A stretch of DNA of 64,000 nt from Calidihabitans tengchongensis (lineage in GTDB: Bacteria; Sysuimicrobiota; Sysuimicrobiia; Sysuimicrobiales; Kaftiobacteriaceae), in assembly GCA_031459615.1 (NCBI GenBank), contig JAVKIE010000009.1, positions 34,936 through 98,935 of the forward strand, written 5' to 3'. The notes beneath the pieces were generated by a model that did no database searches, was not told the origin of the DNA, and saw nothing but the letters and a program-made list of their open reading frames with translations. The position numbers and the translations under genes were made by a program. How positions within the stretch are numbered: the first letter of the stretch is position 1; each line of letters starts with the position of its first letter. This document shows, one piece after another, positions 54,430 through 63,863 of the stretch.

Positions 54430-55328
54430 GTCCGGGCCGCGCCGCGATCGTCCGCGACACCGCCCTGCCCCTGCCCGTGTACCGGCGCGGGAAGGTGCGG
54501 GACCTCTATGATCTCGGCGACCGCCTGCTGGTGGTGGCCACCGACCGGATCTCCGCCTTCGACCACGTCCTGCCCACCCCGATCCCCGACAAGGGGCGCG
54601 TCCTGACGGCGCTGTCGGCATTCTGGTGTGCACGCCTGGACGGGGTGGACCACCACGTGGTCGCCGCCGCCTGGGACGCGCTGGTGTCCGCGGTGCCGGT
54701 CCTGGCCGACCACCCGGAGCTGGAGGGGCGGACGATGCTGGTGGACCGGTGCCAGCGGATCGACGTGGAGTGCGTGGTCCGCGGCTGCCTCGCCGGCTCC
54801 GCCTGGGAGGAGTACCAGCGATCGGGGACGGTGGCCGGCGAGCCTCTGCCCCCGGGCCTGCGGCACGGCAGCCTCCTGCCCCGGCCGCTGTTCACGCCGG
54901 CGACCAAAGCCTCGGTCGGCCACGACGAGAACATCACCTACCGCGATCTGGCCGAGCGCGTGGGCCCGGAGGTGGCCGCGCAGCTGCGGGAGGCCAGCCT
55001 GCACCTGTACCAGCAGGCCGCCCGGCACGCCCGCCGGTGCGGCCTGATCCTGGCCGATACCAAGTTCGAGTTCGGCTGGCGGCGCGGCCGCCTGACCCTG
55101 ATCGACGAGGTCCTGACCCCCGATTCCTCCCGTTACTGGGATGCCGCCGCCTATCCGGACGCTCTGGTGCCCTTCGACAAGCAGTACGTGCGCGACTACC
55201 TCGTCGCCTGCGGGTGGGATCGGAGCCCGCCGGCGCCGCCCCTGCCGCCGGAGGTGGTGGCCGCCACCCGGCAGCGGTACTGGGAGACCTACCGTCGGCT
55301 GACCGGAGGAGGTGACACCGCGCCGTGA
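54426..55328 (+). CDS. purC: Phosphoribosylaminoimidazole-succinocarboxamide synthase
   Basis: 300 residues, nearer the longer yeast-like SAICAR synthetases than the ~240-residue Bacillus form. It has YRRGKVRDLYDLGDRLLVVA near 17, DRISAFDHVLPTPIPDKG near 38, ECVVRGCLAGSAWEEY near 117, DTKFEFGW near 210 and LTPDSSRYW near 231. It joins aspartate to CAIR. Start GTG 54426 gives a 4-base overlap with purB; GTG 54424 is out of frame. Confidence 0.95.
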   Translation: MSPGRAAIVRDTALPLPVYRRGKVRDLYDLGDRLLVVATDRISAFDHVLPTPIPDKGRVLTALSAFWCARLDGVDHHVVAAAWDALVSAVPVLADHPELEGRTMLVDRCQRIDVECVVRGCLAGSAWEEYQRSGTVAGEPLPPGLRHGSLLPRPLFTPATKASVGHDENITYRDLAERVGPEVAAQLREASLHLYQQAARHARRCGLILADTKFEFGWRRGRLTLIDEVLTPDSSRYWDAAAYPDALVPFDKQYVRDYLVACGWDRSPPAPPLPPEVVAATRQRYWETYRRLTGGGDTAP

Positions 55329-55615
55329 AGGTCCGGGTCGTCGTCACGCTCAAACCCGGAGTCCTCGACGCCCAGGGCCAGGCGGTCCTCAGCGGCCTGC
55401 ACACTCTGGGCTACCGGGCCGTGTCTCAGGTGCGGGTCGGCCGCTACCTGGAGCTGGACCTTCCCGACGGCACGCCCCGCCGGGAGGTGGAGGCGATGTG
55501 CGCGCGCTTTCTGGCCAACCCGCTCATCGAGCGGTGGTGGGTGGAGGCGGACCACCGCGGGACGATCCGGCCCCGCCGGCGTGCGGCCATCATGCGGGGA
55601 GGGCAGAGGCGGTGA
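55325..55615 (+). CDS. purS: FGAM synthase subunit PurS
   Basis: 96 residues, small alpha/beta subunit. It has VRVVVTLKPGVLDAQGQAVL at the start and VGRYLELDLP near 40. It bridges PurQ and PurL in the three-part FGAM synthase. A short basic C-terminal tail (PRRRAAIMRGGQRR) is beyond the usual ~82 residues. 4-base overlaps on both sides. Confidence 0.93.
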   Translation: MKVRVVVTLKPGVLDAQGQAVLSGLHTLGYRAVSQVRVGRYLELDLPDGTPRREVEAMCARFLANPLIERWWVEADHRGTIRPRRRAAIMRGGQRR

Positions 55616-56319
55616 GGGTGGGAGTGGTGGTGTTCCCCGGCAGCACCTGCGACCGGGACTGCCTGCAGGTGCTGCGGCAGATGGGGGCGTCTGCGGAGGA
55701 GGTCTGGCACGAGGAGCGCGAGCTGCGCGGCCTGGACGCGGTGATCCTGCCGGGTGGGTTCTCCTACGGCGACTACCTGCGGGCCGGCGCGGTGGCCGCC
55801 CGCAGCCCGGTGATGGAGGCGGTGCGCTCGTTCGCCCGGTCCGGCGGAGCGGTCCTGGGCATCTGCAACGGATTTCAGATCCTGCTGGAGGCGGGGCTCC
55901 TGCCGGGGGCCCTGGTCCGCAACCGCGGCGGGCGGTTTGTCTGCCAGACCGTGTGGGTGCGGGTGGAGTCCTCCCGCACGCCCGCCACCCGCGCCCTGCA
56001 GCTCGGGCAGGTCCTGCGCCTGCCGGTCGCCCACGGCGACGGGCGCTACATCCCGCCGCGCGGGCTGGATCCACGGCAGGTGGTGTTCCGCTACTGCGAT
56101 GAGGCGGGGCGCCTGCGCCGGTCGGCCAACCCCAACGGCTCATCCGGCCACATCGCCGGCGTGTGCAACGCCGCGGGCAACGTGGTGGGCATGATGCCGC
56201 ACCCCGAGCGCGCCGCCGACCCGCTGCTGGGGTCCGCGGACGGCCTGCGGGTGCTGGCGGGTCTGTGGGCGCGCCCGGTGGCCCGCGCCCCGGTGGCGGC
56301 GGGAGGGCGCCGGCGGTGA
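55612..56319 (+). CDS. purQ: FGAM synthase glutaminase subunit PurQ
   Basis: 235 residues, class I glutamine amidotransferase. VVVFPGSTCDRDCL at the start, ILPGGFSYGDYLRAGA near 45, the nucleophile Cys in GICNGFQILLEAG near 84, and the catalytic His and Glu in MMPHPERAADPLLG near 197. It supplies ammonia to PurL. Confidence 0.95.
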   Translation: MRVGVVVFPGSTCDRDCLQVLRQMGASAEEVWHEERELRGLDAVILPGGFSYGDYLRAGAVAARSPVMEAVRSFARSGGAVLGICNGFQILLEAGLLPGALVRNRGGRFVCQTVWVRVESSRTPATRALQLGQVLRLPVAHGDGRYIPPRGLDPRQVVFRYCDEAGRLRRSANPNGSSGHIAGVCNAAGNVVGMMPHPERAADPLLGSADGLRVLAGLWARPVARAPVAAGGRRR

Positions 56320-58520
56320 GTGCTGTCCGGGCGCCGTCCGCCCTCGCCGGCGGCCTGGACACCGCCGATCTCGGCCGGCTGCGCCAGCGGCTGGGCCGTC
56401 CGCCCACTCCGCTGGAGGCGCAGATGGCGGCGGCCATGTGGTCGGAGCACTGCGGCTACCGGCGGTCCCGCGCCGCCCTGCGTCAGCTCCCTTCCCAGGG
56501 CCAGCGGGTGATCCGGGGTCCCGGGGACAACGCCGGCGTGGTGGACCTGGGCGACGGGTGGGCGGCGGTCTTCAAGATGGAAAGCCACAACCATCCCAGC
56601 GCCGTGGATCCTCACCACGGCGCCGCCACCGGCGTCGGCGGCATCGTCCGGGATATCCTGGCCATGGGCGCCCGGCCCATCGCCCTGGTGGACTCGCTGC
56701 GGTTCGGCCCGCTGGACGACCCCGCCGAACGCCGGCTGGCCTGGGGGGTGGTGGAGGGGATCTCGGCCTACGCCAACTGCATCGGCGTGCCCACCGTTGC
56801 CGGTGAGCTGGCCACCCACCCGCGGTACCGTGGCGCGCCCCTGGTCAATGTGGCGTGCCTGGGCCTGGCCCGCCGCGATGCCCTGGCCCACTCGGCGGCG
56901 TCCGAGCCCGACGCGGTGGTGATGTTGGTCGGCGCCCGCACCGGTCGGGACGGCATCGGCGGAGCGGCGTTCGCGTCGGCGGAACTGGATCCCTCCCGCC
57001 GCCAGGAAGACCGGGCGGCGGTCCAGCTGGGGGATCCGTTTGCCGGCAAGGTGCTCATCGAGGCCACGCTGCAGTCCCTGCAGACCGGCCACGTGGTCGC
57101 CGTCCAGGACCTGGGAGCGGCGGGCCTGGTCTGCGCGGCCAGCGAGATGGCGGCCCGAGGCGGGGCGGGCGTGGTGGTGGACCTCGACGCCGTGCCCCTG
57201 CGGGAGCCGCAGATGACGCCCCGGGAGATCCTGCTGTCCGAGTCCCAGGAGCGCATGCTGCTGGTCGTGCAGCCGGCTGGCGCCGCCGCCGTCGCGGCGG
57301 TCTTCCGGAGCTGGGGCCTGTCCGCCGCGGTCATCGGGCGGGTGACGGCGGATGGCCGGCTCCGGGTGCGCGCCGGGGGTGTGCCGGTGGCGTCTCTGCC
57401 CGCCCGCGTCCTGGCCCGCGCGCCGGCGATCCGCCTGAGCGCGCGGCCGCCATCCGATCGGACCCGGCGGTGGGCGGTGCCGCCGGTCCCCGAGGCGGAC
57501 CCGCCCCGCGCCCTGGTCGCCCTGCTGGCCCACCCCTCGGTGGCCGGCAAGGATCCGGTGGTGCGCCAGTACGACCACACCGTGCAGATCCGTACGGTGG
57601 TGCCGCCCCTGTCGGCCGATGCCGCGGTCCTGCGCCTTGCCGAGATGCCGCCGGCGGCGCTGGCCCTGGCCTGCGACGGGGACGGCAGGCTGTGCGACCT
57701 GGATCCCTTCCGCGGGGCGCGCCACGCGGTGGCCGAGGCGGCAGCCAACCTGGCGTGCGTGGGTGCCGAGCCACTGGCGGTGACCGACTGCCTGAACTTC
57801 GGCGACCCGGACGTCCCCGAGGTGTACTGGACGTTCCGGCAGGCCGTGGCCGGACTGGCCGAGGCCTGCCGGCAGCTGGAGATCCCCGTGGTGGGAGGCA
57901 ACGTGTCCTTCTATAACACCTCCGCCGCCGGCCCGGTCCTGCCCACGCCGGTGGTGGCGATGGTGGGGTGGGTGCCCGACGCCCGCCGGACCTGTCGGGC
58001 GGGGTTCTCTGCGCCGGGCGACCTCGTCGTCCTGATCGGGGACGCGCCTCCCGCGCTGGACGCCAGCGCCTACCTCTCGGTCGTGTGGGGCGTGGACGGC
58101 GGCCGGCCGCCCGACGTGGACCTGTCCACCCACCGGCGGGTGCTGGCCGTGGTGCGGGAGGCCGTGCGCCAGGGGTGGCTGCGCAGCGCGCACGACTGCG
58201 GCGAGGGGGGACTCGCGGTCGCCCTGGCCGAGTCGGCGATCCTGGGAGGGGTGGGAGTGGAGGCGGTCGTACCTCCCGCCGGGCGCGTGGACGAGGCTCT
58301 GTTCGGCGAGGCTCCGTCCCGCATCGTCGCCTCGCTGGCCCCGGACGCCCTGCGATCCCTGCGGGAGCTGGCCGGACGGTGGGGAGTCCCGGTGACCACC
58401 GTGGGGCGCACCGGAGGCACGCGGGTGCAGCTGGGCGTGCGGGGCCGCCGGGGATGGGCCGTGGACCTGAGCCTGCACTGCCTGCGGGCGGCCTACCGCA
58501 GCCTGGAGGTTCTGCTGTGA
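56316..58520 (+). CDS. purL: FGAM synthase large subunit PurL (small form)
   Basis: 734 residues from GTG 56316, the usual length for PurL that works with separate PurS and PurQ. MWSEHCGYRRSR near 38, KMESHNHPSAVDPHHGAAT near 87 (ATP/Mg site), QDLGAAGLVCAASEMAARGG near 265, SESQERMLLVV near 308 and DCLNFGDPDVPEVYW near 490. The C-terminal SAHDCGEGGLAVALAESA is also typical. It makes FGAM from FGAR. Confidence 0.96.
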   Translation: MSAVRAPSALAGGLDTADLGRLRQRLGRPPTPLEAQMAAAMWSEHCGYRRSRAALRQLPSQGQRVIRGPGDNAGVVDLGDGWAAVFKMESHNHPSAVDPHHGAATGVGGIVRDILAMGARPIALVDSLRFGPLDDPAERRLAWGVVEGISAYANCIGVPTVAGELATHPRYRGAPLVNVACLGLARRDALAHSAASEPDAVVMLVGARTGRDGIGGAAFASAELDPSRRQEDRAAVQLGDPFAGKVLIEATLQSLQTGHVVAVQDLGAAGLVCAASEMAARGGAGVVVDLDAVPLREPQMTPREILLSESQERMLLVVQPAGAAAVAAVFRSWGLSAAVIGRVTADGRLRVRAGGVPVASLPARVLARAPAIRLSARPPSDRTRRWAVPPVPEADPPRALVALLAHPSVAGKDPVVRQYDHTVQIRTVVPPLSADAAVLRLAEMPPAALALACDGDGRLCDLDPFRGARHAVAEAAANLACVGAEPLAVTDCLNFGDPDVPEVYWTFRQAVAGLAEACRQLEIPVVGGNVSFYNTSAAGPVLPTPVVAMVGWVPDARRTCRAGFSAPGDLVVLIGDAPPALDASAYLSVVWGVDGGRPPDVDLSTHRRVLAVVREAVRQGWLRSAHDCGEGGLAVALAESAILGGVGVEAVVPPAGRVDEALFGEAPSRIVASLAPDALRSLRELAGRWGVPVTTVGRTGGTRVQLGVRGRRGWAVDLSLHCLRAAYRSLEVLL

Positions 58521-59977
58521 GCGGGCTCCTCCGGCGACCGGCCGGCGCCGCCCGGGTGAGGCGGGAGATGGTCGAGGAATGCGGGGTCTTCGGCATCGTC
58601 GGCGGACGCGCGGCCGCCGCCGTGTACGCGGGCCTGCTGGCGCTGCAGCACCGCGGCCAGGAAAGTGCGGGCATCGCCACCGGCGACGGCACCCGCCTGT
58701 GGTGCGACCGCGGGATGGGGCTGGTGTCGGCGGTCTTCGATCCCGGCCGGCTGGACCACCTGCCGGGCCAGGCGGGCATCGGGCACGTGCGGTATTCCAC
58801 CATGGGGTCGGTGTCGCCAGCCAACGCCCAGCCCCTGGTGGTCCCCTCACCGTGGGGACCGCTGGCCCTGGCCCACAACGGTCACCTGATCAACGCTGTC
58901 CACCTGCGGGGGGAACTGGAGCGCGCCGGGGCCCGCCTGGCCGGCACCACCGACAGCGAGCTGATCGCGCACCTGGTGGCCCGCGCCCCGGCCGCCTCGG
59001 TGGAGGACGCGGTCGCCTGGGCGATGGCGCGCCTGGTGGGTGCATTCACCGTGGTGATGCTGGCCGGCGGGCGGGTGCTGGCGTTCCGGGACGCGCATGC
59101 CATCCGCCCGCTGGTCCTGGGCACGACCGGGGCGGCCTGGGTGGTGGCCTCGGAGACCTGCGCGCTGTCCGCCGTGGGGGCGGCGGCGGTGAGGGAGGTG
59201 GACCCCGGCGAGCTGGTCATCCTGGACGGCGGCGAGCCCCGCAGCCGACAGGCGCTGCCCGCGGACCGGCCGGCCCACTGCGTGTTCGAGTACATCTACT
59301 TTGCGCGGCCGGACTCCGTCCTGGCCGGCCGCACCGTGCACCTGGTCCGGCGGCAGATGGGCCGCGTGCTGGCGCGGGAGCATCCGGCAGACGCCGACGT
59401 GGTGGTGCCCGTGCCCGACTCGGGCACCTCGGCGGCCATGGGGTATGCCGAGGCCGCGGGGCTTCCGCTGGAGGTGGGGCTGGTCAAGAACCGGTACTCC
59501 GGCCGGACGTTCATCCGACCCGATCCCCGCGCGCGGGCACAGGCGGTGCGGGGCGCCCTGGCGGCCCTGCCGGAGGTCCTCCGCGGCCGGCGGGTGGTCC
59601 TGGTGGACGACTCGATCGTGCGCGGCACCACCAGCGCGGCCCTGGTGCACCTGCTGCGGAACGCCGGCGCCCGGGAGGTGCACGTGCGGATCTCCTCGCC
59701 GCCCATCCGCTTTCCCTGCTACTACGGGGTCGACACCACCAGCCGCGGGCAGCTGGTGGCCGCCGCGCACTCGGTGGAGCAGATCCGGCAGGTGATCGGC
59801 GCCGACAGCCTGGGCTACCTCAGCCAGCCGGGACTGGTGGAGGCGCTGCGGCTGCCCCCCCAGCGCCTGTGCATGGCCTGCCTGGACGGCCGCTATCCGA
59901 CGCCGGTGCCCGCCGGCACGCGGGCGGACCGGGACGCGCTGGAGGCGCAGGAGGTCGCCCCGTGGCCGACGCGCTGA
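58517..59977 (+). CDS. purF: Amidophosphoribosyltransferase (Fe-S type)
   Basis: 486 residues. The mature enzyme should begin at the Cys in VEECGVFGI; the preceding ~22 residues (or 4 if ATG 58568 is the start) form a cleaved propeptide as in Bacillus. The glutaminase domain contains LQHRGQESAGIATGDG. The PRPP motif is VVLVDDSIVRGTTSAAL near 358. Cysteines in HCVFEYIYFARP, RFPCYYGVDT and LCMACLDGRYPTPV fit a 4Fe-4S cluster. It commits PRPP to purine synthesis. It overlaps purM by 16 bases. Confidence 0.95.
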   Translation: MSGLLRRPAGAARVRREMVEECGVFGIVGGRAAAAVYAGLLALQHRGQESAGIATGDGTRLWCDRGMGLVSAVFDPGRLDHLPGQAGIGHVRYSTMGSVSPANAQPLVVPSPWGPLALAHNGHLINAVHLRGELERAGARLAGTTDSELIAHLVARAPAASVEDAVAWAMARLVGAFTVVMLAGGRVLAFRDAHAIRPLVLGTTGAAWVVASETCALSAVGAAAVREVDPGELVILDGGEPRSRQALPADRPAHCVFEYIYFARPDSVLAGRTVHLVRRQMGRVLAREHPADADVVVPVPDSGTSAAMGYAEAAGLPLEVGLVKNRYSGRTFIRPDPRARAQAVRGALAALPEVLRGRRVVLVDDSIVRGTTSAALVHLLRNAGAREVHVRISSPPIRFPCYYGVDTTSRGQLVAAAHSVEQIRQVIGADSLGYLSQPGLVEALRLPPQRLCMACLDGRYPTPVPAGTRADRDALEAQEVAPWPTR

Positions 59978-60987
59978 CCTACCGCGCCGCCGGCGTGGAC
60001 CGGGCCGCCGCCGCCCGCGCCCTGGCCCGGGCGGCGGCGGCCATCGGGAGCGCGCGCACCGAGGCGGTGGTGGGCGGCGGTGGCCACTTCGCGGGCCTGT
60101 ACCGCCTCCCGGACCGCGCCCGCCTCCTGGCGGCGTCGGTGGACGGCGTGGGGACCAAGACGGTCCTGCTGGCGCAGGCCGGCCGCCTGGACATTGCCGG
60201 ACGCGACGCCGTGGTCCACGGGATCAACGACGTGGCGGTCCTGGGCGCGACCCCGCTGCTGGCCCTGGACTACGTGGCGGCCGGCGCCGACGTGGGCGAG
60301 GACGCGGTGGCGGCGGTGATCGCGGGCGCCGCCAGCGCGTGCCGGGAGGAGAGCGTGGCCCTGGTGGGTGGGGAGACGGCCCAGATGCCCGGGGTCTACC
60401 ACCCGGGCATGCTGGACGTGGCGGCGTGCGTGATCGGGGTGGTGGAGGGCGGGGATCCGTGTGATGGATCGGCCATCCGCCCGGGCGATGCGGTCCTCGG
60501 GCTGGCCAGCAGCGGCCTGCACACCAACGGGTTCAGCCTGGTGCGGGCGGTTCTGGCGCGGTGCGGGTGGACGCTGGACACGGTGGTGGCCGACGTGGGC
60601 CGCCCGCTGGGGGAGGTGCTGCTGGCGCCTCACCGCTGCTACCGGCGGGTGCTGCTGGCCCTGGCGCGCGCCGGCGTGCTGCGCGGCGCCGCGCACATCA
60701 CCGGCGGAGGGCTGCCGGGCAACGTGATCCGCATCCTGCCGCCCGGCTGCCGGGCGCGGCTGATCCGCGGCCGCTGGCCGGTGCCGCCGATTTATGACGT
60801 CCTCGCCCGCGCCGGAGGCATCCCCTCGCGGGAGATGTGGGCGACGTTCAACATGGGGGTGGGCGTCTGCGCCGTGGTGCCGCCCGAGCGCGCCGGGGCG
60901 GCGCTGGAGATATGCCGGGATCATCAGGTCCCGGCCTGGCTGGTCGGCGAGGTGGCGGAGGGCGAGCGGGGGGTGGAGGTGGTATGA
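59962..60987 (+). CDS. purM: Phosphoribosylformylglycinamidine cyclo-ligase
   Basis: 341 residues. It starts ADALTYRAAGVD, with ASVDGVGTKTVLLA near 52, NDVAVLGATPLLALDY near 93, VGGETAQMPGVY near 135 and the C-terminal TFNMGVGVCAVV near 295. GTG 59962 has CAGGAGGTCG upstream, giving a 16-base overlap with purF, the only long overlap in the operon. It closes the imidazole ring to give AIR. Confidence 0.95.
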   Translation: MADALTYRAAGVDRAAAARALARAAAAIGSARTEAVVGGGGHFAGLYRLPDRARLLAASVDGVGTKTVLLAQAGRLDIAGRDAVVHGINDVAVLGATPLLALDYVAAGADVGEDAVAAVIAGAASACREESVALVGGETAQMPGVYHPGMLDVAACVIGVVEGGDPCDGSAIRPGDAVLGLASSGLHTNGFSLVRAVLARCGWTLDTVVADVGRPLGEVLLAPHRCYRRVLLALARAGVLRGAAHITGGGLPGNVIRILPPGCRARLIRGRWPVPPIYDVLARAGGIPSREMWATFNMGVGVCAVVPPERAGAALEICRDHQVPAWLVGEVAEGERGVEVV

Positions 60988-61700
60988 GCGAGGGCCCAGC
61001 GCTTCCGCGGCCGCGCCTGCCCCTCCGCCTGGGCGTCCTGGTCTCGGGACAGGGCACCAACCTCCAGGCCATCCTGGACGCCTGCGGTGGGGGCGAGGTG
61101 CCGGCGCGGGTGGTGGTGGTGGTCAGCAGCCGCCCGCAGGCGTACGCGCTGCAGCGGGCCCGGGCGGCCGGCGTGCCGGCCCTGGCGCTGGCCCCGCAGG
61201 ACTTTCCCGCCCGGCGGGCGTACGACGCCTGCCTGGCGGAGATCCTGGCCGCCCACGGGGTGGACCTGGTCTGCCTGGCGGGCTTTGTGCGTCTTCTGGG
61301 CCCGGAGTTCGTCCGCCGTTTCGCGGGCCGCATCCTGAACATCCACCCCTCCCTGCTGCCGGCGTTCGGCGGTCCGGGCATGTACGGGGAGCGGGTGCAC
61401 GAGGCGGTGCTGCGCAGCGGCGTGAAGATCTCCGGGTGCACGGTGCACCTGGTGGATGAGACCCCCGATGGCGGGCCCATCGTCCTGCAGGCCGCCGTGC
61501 CCGTGCGCGACGACGACACCGTCCAGACCCTGGCCGCGCGGGTGGCGGCGCAGGAGCACCGCCTGTACCCGCTGGCCATCCGGCTGTACGCCCTGGGCCG
61601 GCTGGCCCTGCGGGGACGCCGGGTGATCATCCAGGATCCCGGGACGGCGGTGGCCACGACCACCGTCGGGACGGCTGTCCAGGACGGAGGGTATCCATGA
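60984..61700 (+). CDS. purN: Phosphoribosylglycinamide formyltransferase
   Basis: 238 residues. LGVLVSGQGTNLQAIL near 16 (phosphate loop), LAGFVRLLGPEFV near 94, the catalytic Asn-His in ILNIHPSLLPAF near 116, and the catalytic Asp in VDETPDGGPIVLQ near 155. About 25 Thr/Val-rich C-terminal residues extend beyond the usual end. It formylates GAR using 10-formyl-THF. ATGA overlaps at both ends. Confidence 0.95.
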   Translation: MSEGPALPRPRLPLRLGVLVSGQGTNLQAILDACGGGEVPARVVVVVSSRPQAYALQRARAAGVPALALAPQDFPARRAYDACLAEILAAHGVDLVCLAGFVRLLGPEFVRRFAGRILNIHPSLLPAFGGPGMYGERVHEAVLRSGVKISGCTVHLVDETPDGGPIVLQAAVPVRDDDTVQTLAARVAAQEHRLYPLAIRLYALGRLALRGRRVIIQDPGTAVATTTVGTAVQDGGYP

Positions 61701-63265
61701 GGATCCACGACCACACCCCGCAGCCGGCGCGCGGTCGCGACCGGCCGGTACCGGTGCGCCGTGCGCTGCTGAGCGTGTCCGATGCCACCGGCGTGGTGGA
61801 GTTGGCCCAGGCCCTGGCGCAGGCCGGCGCCCAGATCCTGGCCACCGCCGGGACCGCCCGGATGCTGCGGCAGGCCGGCGTTCCCGCGATGCCGCTGGAG
61901 GCGCTGACGGGATTCACCGAGCTGCTGGACGGACGCGTCAAGACCCTGCACCCCGCGGTGTTCGCCGGCATTCTGGCCCGGGATGTGCCCGCCCACCACC
62001 AGCAGCTGGCCAGTCTGGGCGCGCCGCCCATCGACCTGGTGGCGGTCACGTTGTACCCGTTCGAGTCGCGCGCGCCGGGCCCGCCGGAGGAGGCCGCCGA
62101 CCTCATTGACGTCGGCGGGGTGGCGCTGCTGCGGGCGGCGGCCAAGAACTGGGAGCGGGTCGCCGCGCTGTCGGATCCGTCGCAGTACGGTCCGGTGATC
62201 GAGGAGGTGCGCCGTGACGGCGGCCTCTCGGCCGGGACCCGCCGCCGCCTGGCCGCCGCGGCGTTCGCCCGCACCGCCGCCTACGACGCCACCATCGCGG
62301 GATCCCTGGCCGCATCCGACGGCCTTCCCGTTCCCTTCGTCCTGGCCTGTCCGTGGGCGAGGCCGCTGCGCTACGGGGAGAATCCCCACCAGCGGGCGGC
62401 GTTCTATCGGCCGGCCGCCGCGCCGGAGGGATCCCTGGCGTCCGCGGTGCAGCTGCAGGGCAAGGACCTGTCCTACACCAACCTGCTGGACCTCGACGCG
62501 GGCTGGCGGCTGGTCGGCGAGTTCGACGGACCGGCGGCCGCGATCATCAAGCATGCCACCCCCTGCGGGGTGGCCACCGCCTCCACCCTCGCCGCCGCCT
62601 ATGCCGCCGCGCGGGCGGCCGACCCCGTCTCGGCATTCGGCGGGGTGGTCGCCTTCAACCGGGAGGTGGACGGCGCGACGGCGCAGGCCGTGGTGGAGAT
62701 CTTCACCGAGGGAGTCGTCGCCCCCGGGTTCACCGACGCGGCCCGCGCGGCTTTCTCCCGCCGTCCCGCCCTGCGGGTGCTGGCGGTGCCCGGCCGGAGG
62801 AGAGAGAACGCCTGGGACATCCGGTCGGTAGGCGGGGGCGTGCTGGTGCAGGAGCCCGACGCCCTGGACCTGGACGAGCAGGCCCTGCGGGTGGTCACCC
62901 CGCGGGCCCCCACGCCGGAGGAGATGGCCGACCTGCGGTTCGCCTGGATCGTGGCGAAGTGGGTGAAGTCCAACGCCGTCGTCCTGGCCAGAGGCGGCGC
63001 CACCGTCGGGATCGGCGCGGGCCAGACCAGCCGGGTCGGCGCCGTGGAGATCGCGGTGAAGGCGGCCGGCGAACGGGCGAAAGGGGCCGCGATGGCCTCC
63101 GACGCCTTCTTCCCGTTCCGCGACGGCATCGACGTCGCCGCCCGGGCCGGCGTGACCGCCGTCATCCAGCCCGGCGGGTCGGTGCGGGACGCGGAGGTCA
63201 TCGCCGCCGCGACCGAGCACGGCATGGCGATGGTCTTCACGGGCATCCGCCACTTCCGCCACTGA
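61697..63265 (+). CDS. purH: Bifunctional AICAR formyltransferase / IMP cyclohydrolase
   Basis: 522 residues. The N-terminal MGS-like cyclohydrolase domain has RRALLSVSDATGVVELAQ near 18 and GRVKTLHPAVFAGIL near 80. The C-terminal formyltransferase domain has LRYGENPHQRAAFY near 224, IKHATPCGVATAS near 285 (catalytic Lys-His), and DAFFPFRDGIDVA near 470. It performs the last two steps to IMP and closes the operon. Confidence 0.96.
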   Translation: MRIHDHTPQPARGRDRPVPVRRALLSVSDATGVVELAQALAQAGAQILATAGTARMLRQAGVPAMPLEALTGFTELLDGRVKTLHPAVFAGILARDVPAHHQQLASLGAPPIDLVAVTLYPFESRAPGPPEEAADLIDVGGVALLRAAAKNWERVAALSDPSQYGPVIEEVRRDGGLSAGTRRRLAAAAFARTAAYDATIAGSLAASDGLPVPFVLACPWARPLRYGENPHQRAAFYRPAAAPEGSLASAVQLQGKDLSYTNLLDLDAGWRLVGEFDGPAAAIIKHATPCGVATASTLAAAYAAARAADPVSAFGGVVAFNREVDGATAQAVVEIFTEGVVAPGFTDAARAAFSRRPALRVLAVPGRRRENAWDIRSVGGGVLVQEPDALDLDEQALRVVTPRAPTPEEMADLRFAWIVAKWVKSNAVVLARGGATVGIGAGQTSRVGAVEIAVKAAGERAKGAAMASDAFFPFRDGIDVAARAGVTAVIQPGGSVRDAEVIAAATEHGMAMVFTGIRHFRH

Positions 63266-63275
63266 TTCGGGAGAC

Positions 63276-63295
63276 GCGCCTCCCGCGCGAGGCGC
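63276..63295. terminator. Possible bidirectional hairpin after purH
   Basis: 7-bp inverted repeat GCGCCTC/GAGGCGC with a 6-base loop, 10 bases after the purH stop and before the convergent luxR remnant. There is no T-run, so it is a weak terminator candidate. Confidence 0.4.
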
Positions 63296-63334
63296 CCCAC
63301 GGGGTCGTCCCCCGGGGGGACTCGGCCCCTCCGC

Positions 63335-63759
63335 CTACGCGGCGTCGTCGAGAAGTCCGAGCCGCGCCGCCTCGCGGACGACCTCCGCCCGGCTGCGCAC
63401 GCCGAGCTTGGCCAGCACCGACGAGACGTGGTGGTCCACCGTCTTGACCGAGACGTACATCCGGGTCGCGATCTCGGCATTGCGGAGACCCTGAGCGATG
63501 AGCTTCACGATCTCCGCCTCGCGCGCGGTGAGACCTGCGGGTGCGCGCGGGTGGTGGGGCGCGGTCCGCGCGGAATGCCCCGGACGCCCATGACGCGCAG
63601 CCTTCGGCTGACCACGCCGGCCATCGGGCGCGCCCCGAGCCTCTCGAACTCCCCCAGCGCCTGTCGGAGCGGGCCCTCCTCCGGCGCCTCGGCCAGCGCG
63701 CGCGCCGCCTCGTGGGGACAGAAGAGACGGGTCCATGCCTCATCCTCCCCGCCGGGCAC
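63335..63759 (-). pseudogene. LuxR-family regulator remnant (5'-truncated and frameshifted)
   Basis: The C-terminal end of a large LuxR-type regulator. The upstream part, in one frame, reads LGEFERLGARPMAGVVSRRL and GIPRGPRPTTRAHP. The HTH, in another frame, reads GLTAREAEIVKLIAQGLRNA followed by KTVDHHVSSVLAKLGVRSR. The two join if one G is restored near 63540 (CCGCAGGT instead of CCGGCAGGT). The hundreds of N-terminal residues expected (ATPase and TPR parts) are missing, and transposon-like sequence begins right upstream. A sequencing error could explain the frameshift but not the truncation. Confidence 0.78.
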
Positions 63760-63769
63760 TAGGATGAAC

Positions 63770-63790
63770 TGTTTCAGTTTAGTGTTGACA
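63770..63790 (+). repeat. Possible left terminal repeat of an insertion sequence
   Basis: TGTTTCAGTTTAGTGTTGACA lies where regulator-like coding sequence stops and before the transposase gene. It begins with TGT as many IS481-type ends do and is AT-richer than its surroundings. The right end is outside the window, so the inverted partner cannot be checked. Confidence 0.4.
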
Positions 63791-63863
63791 CCAAAGGAGG
63801 GCCATATGACGTATCCTTCCCGTTGGATACCAACCCCACATGGGGAGACGGGGAGGACCGCCT

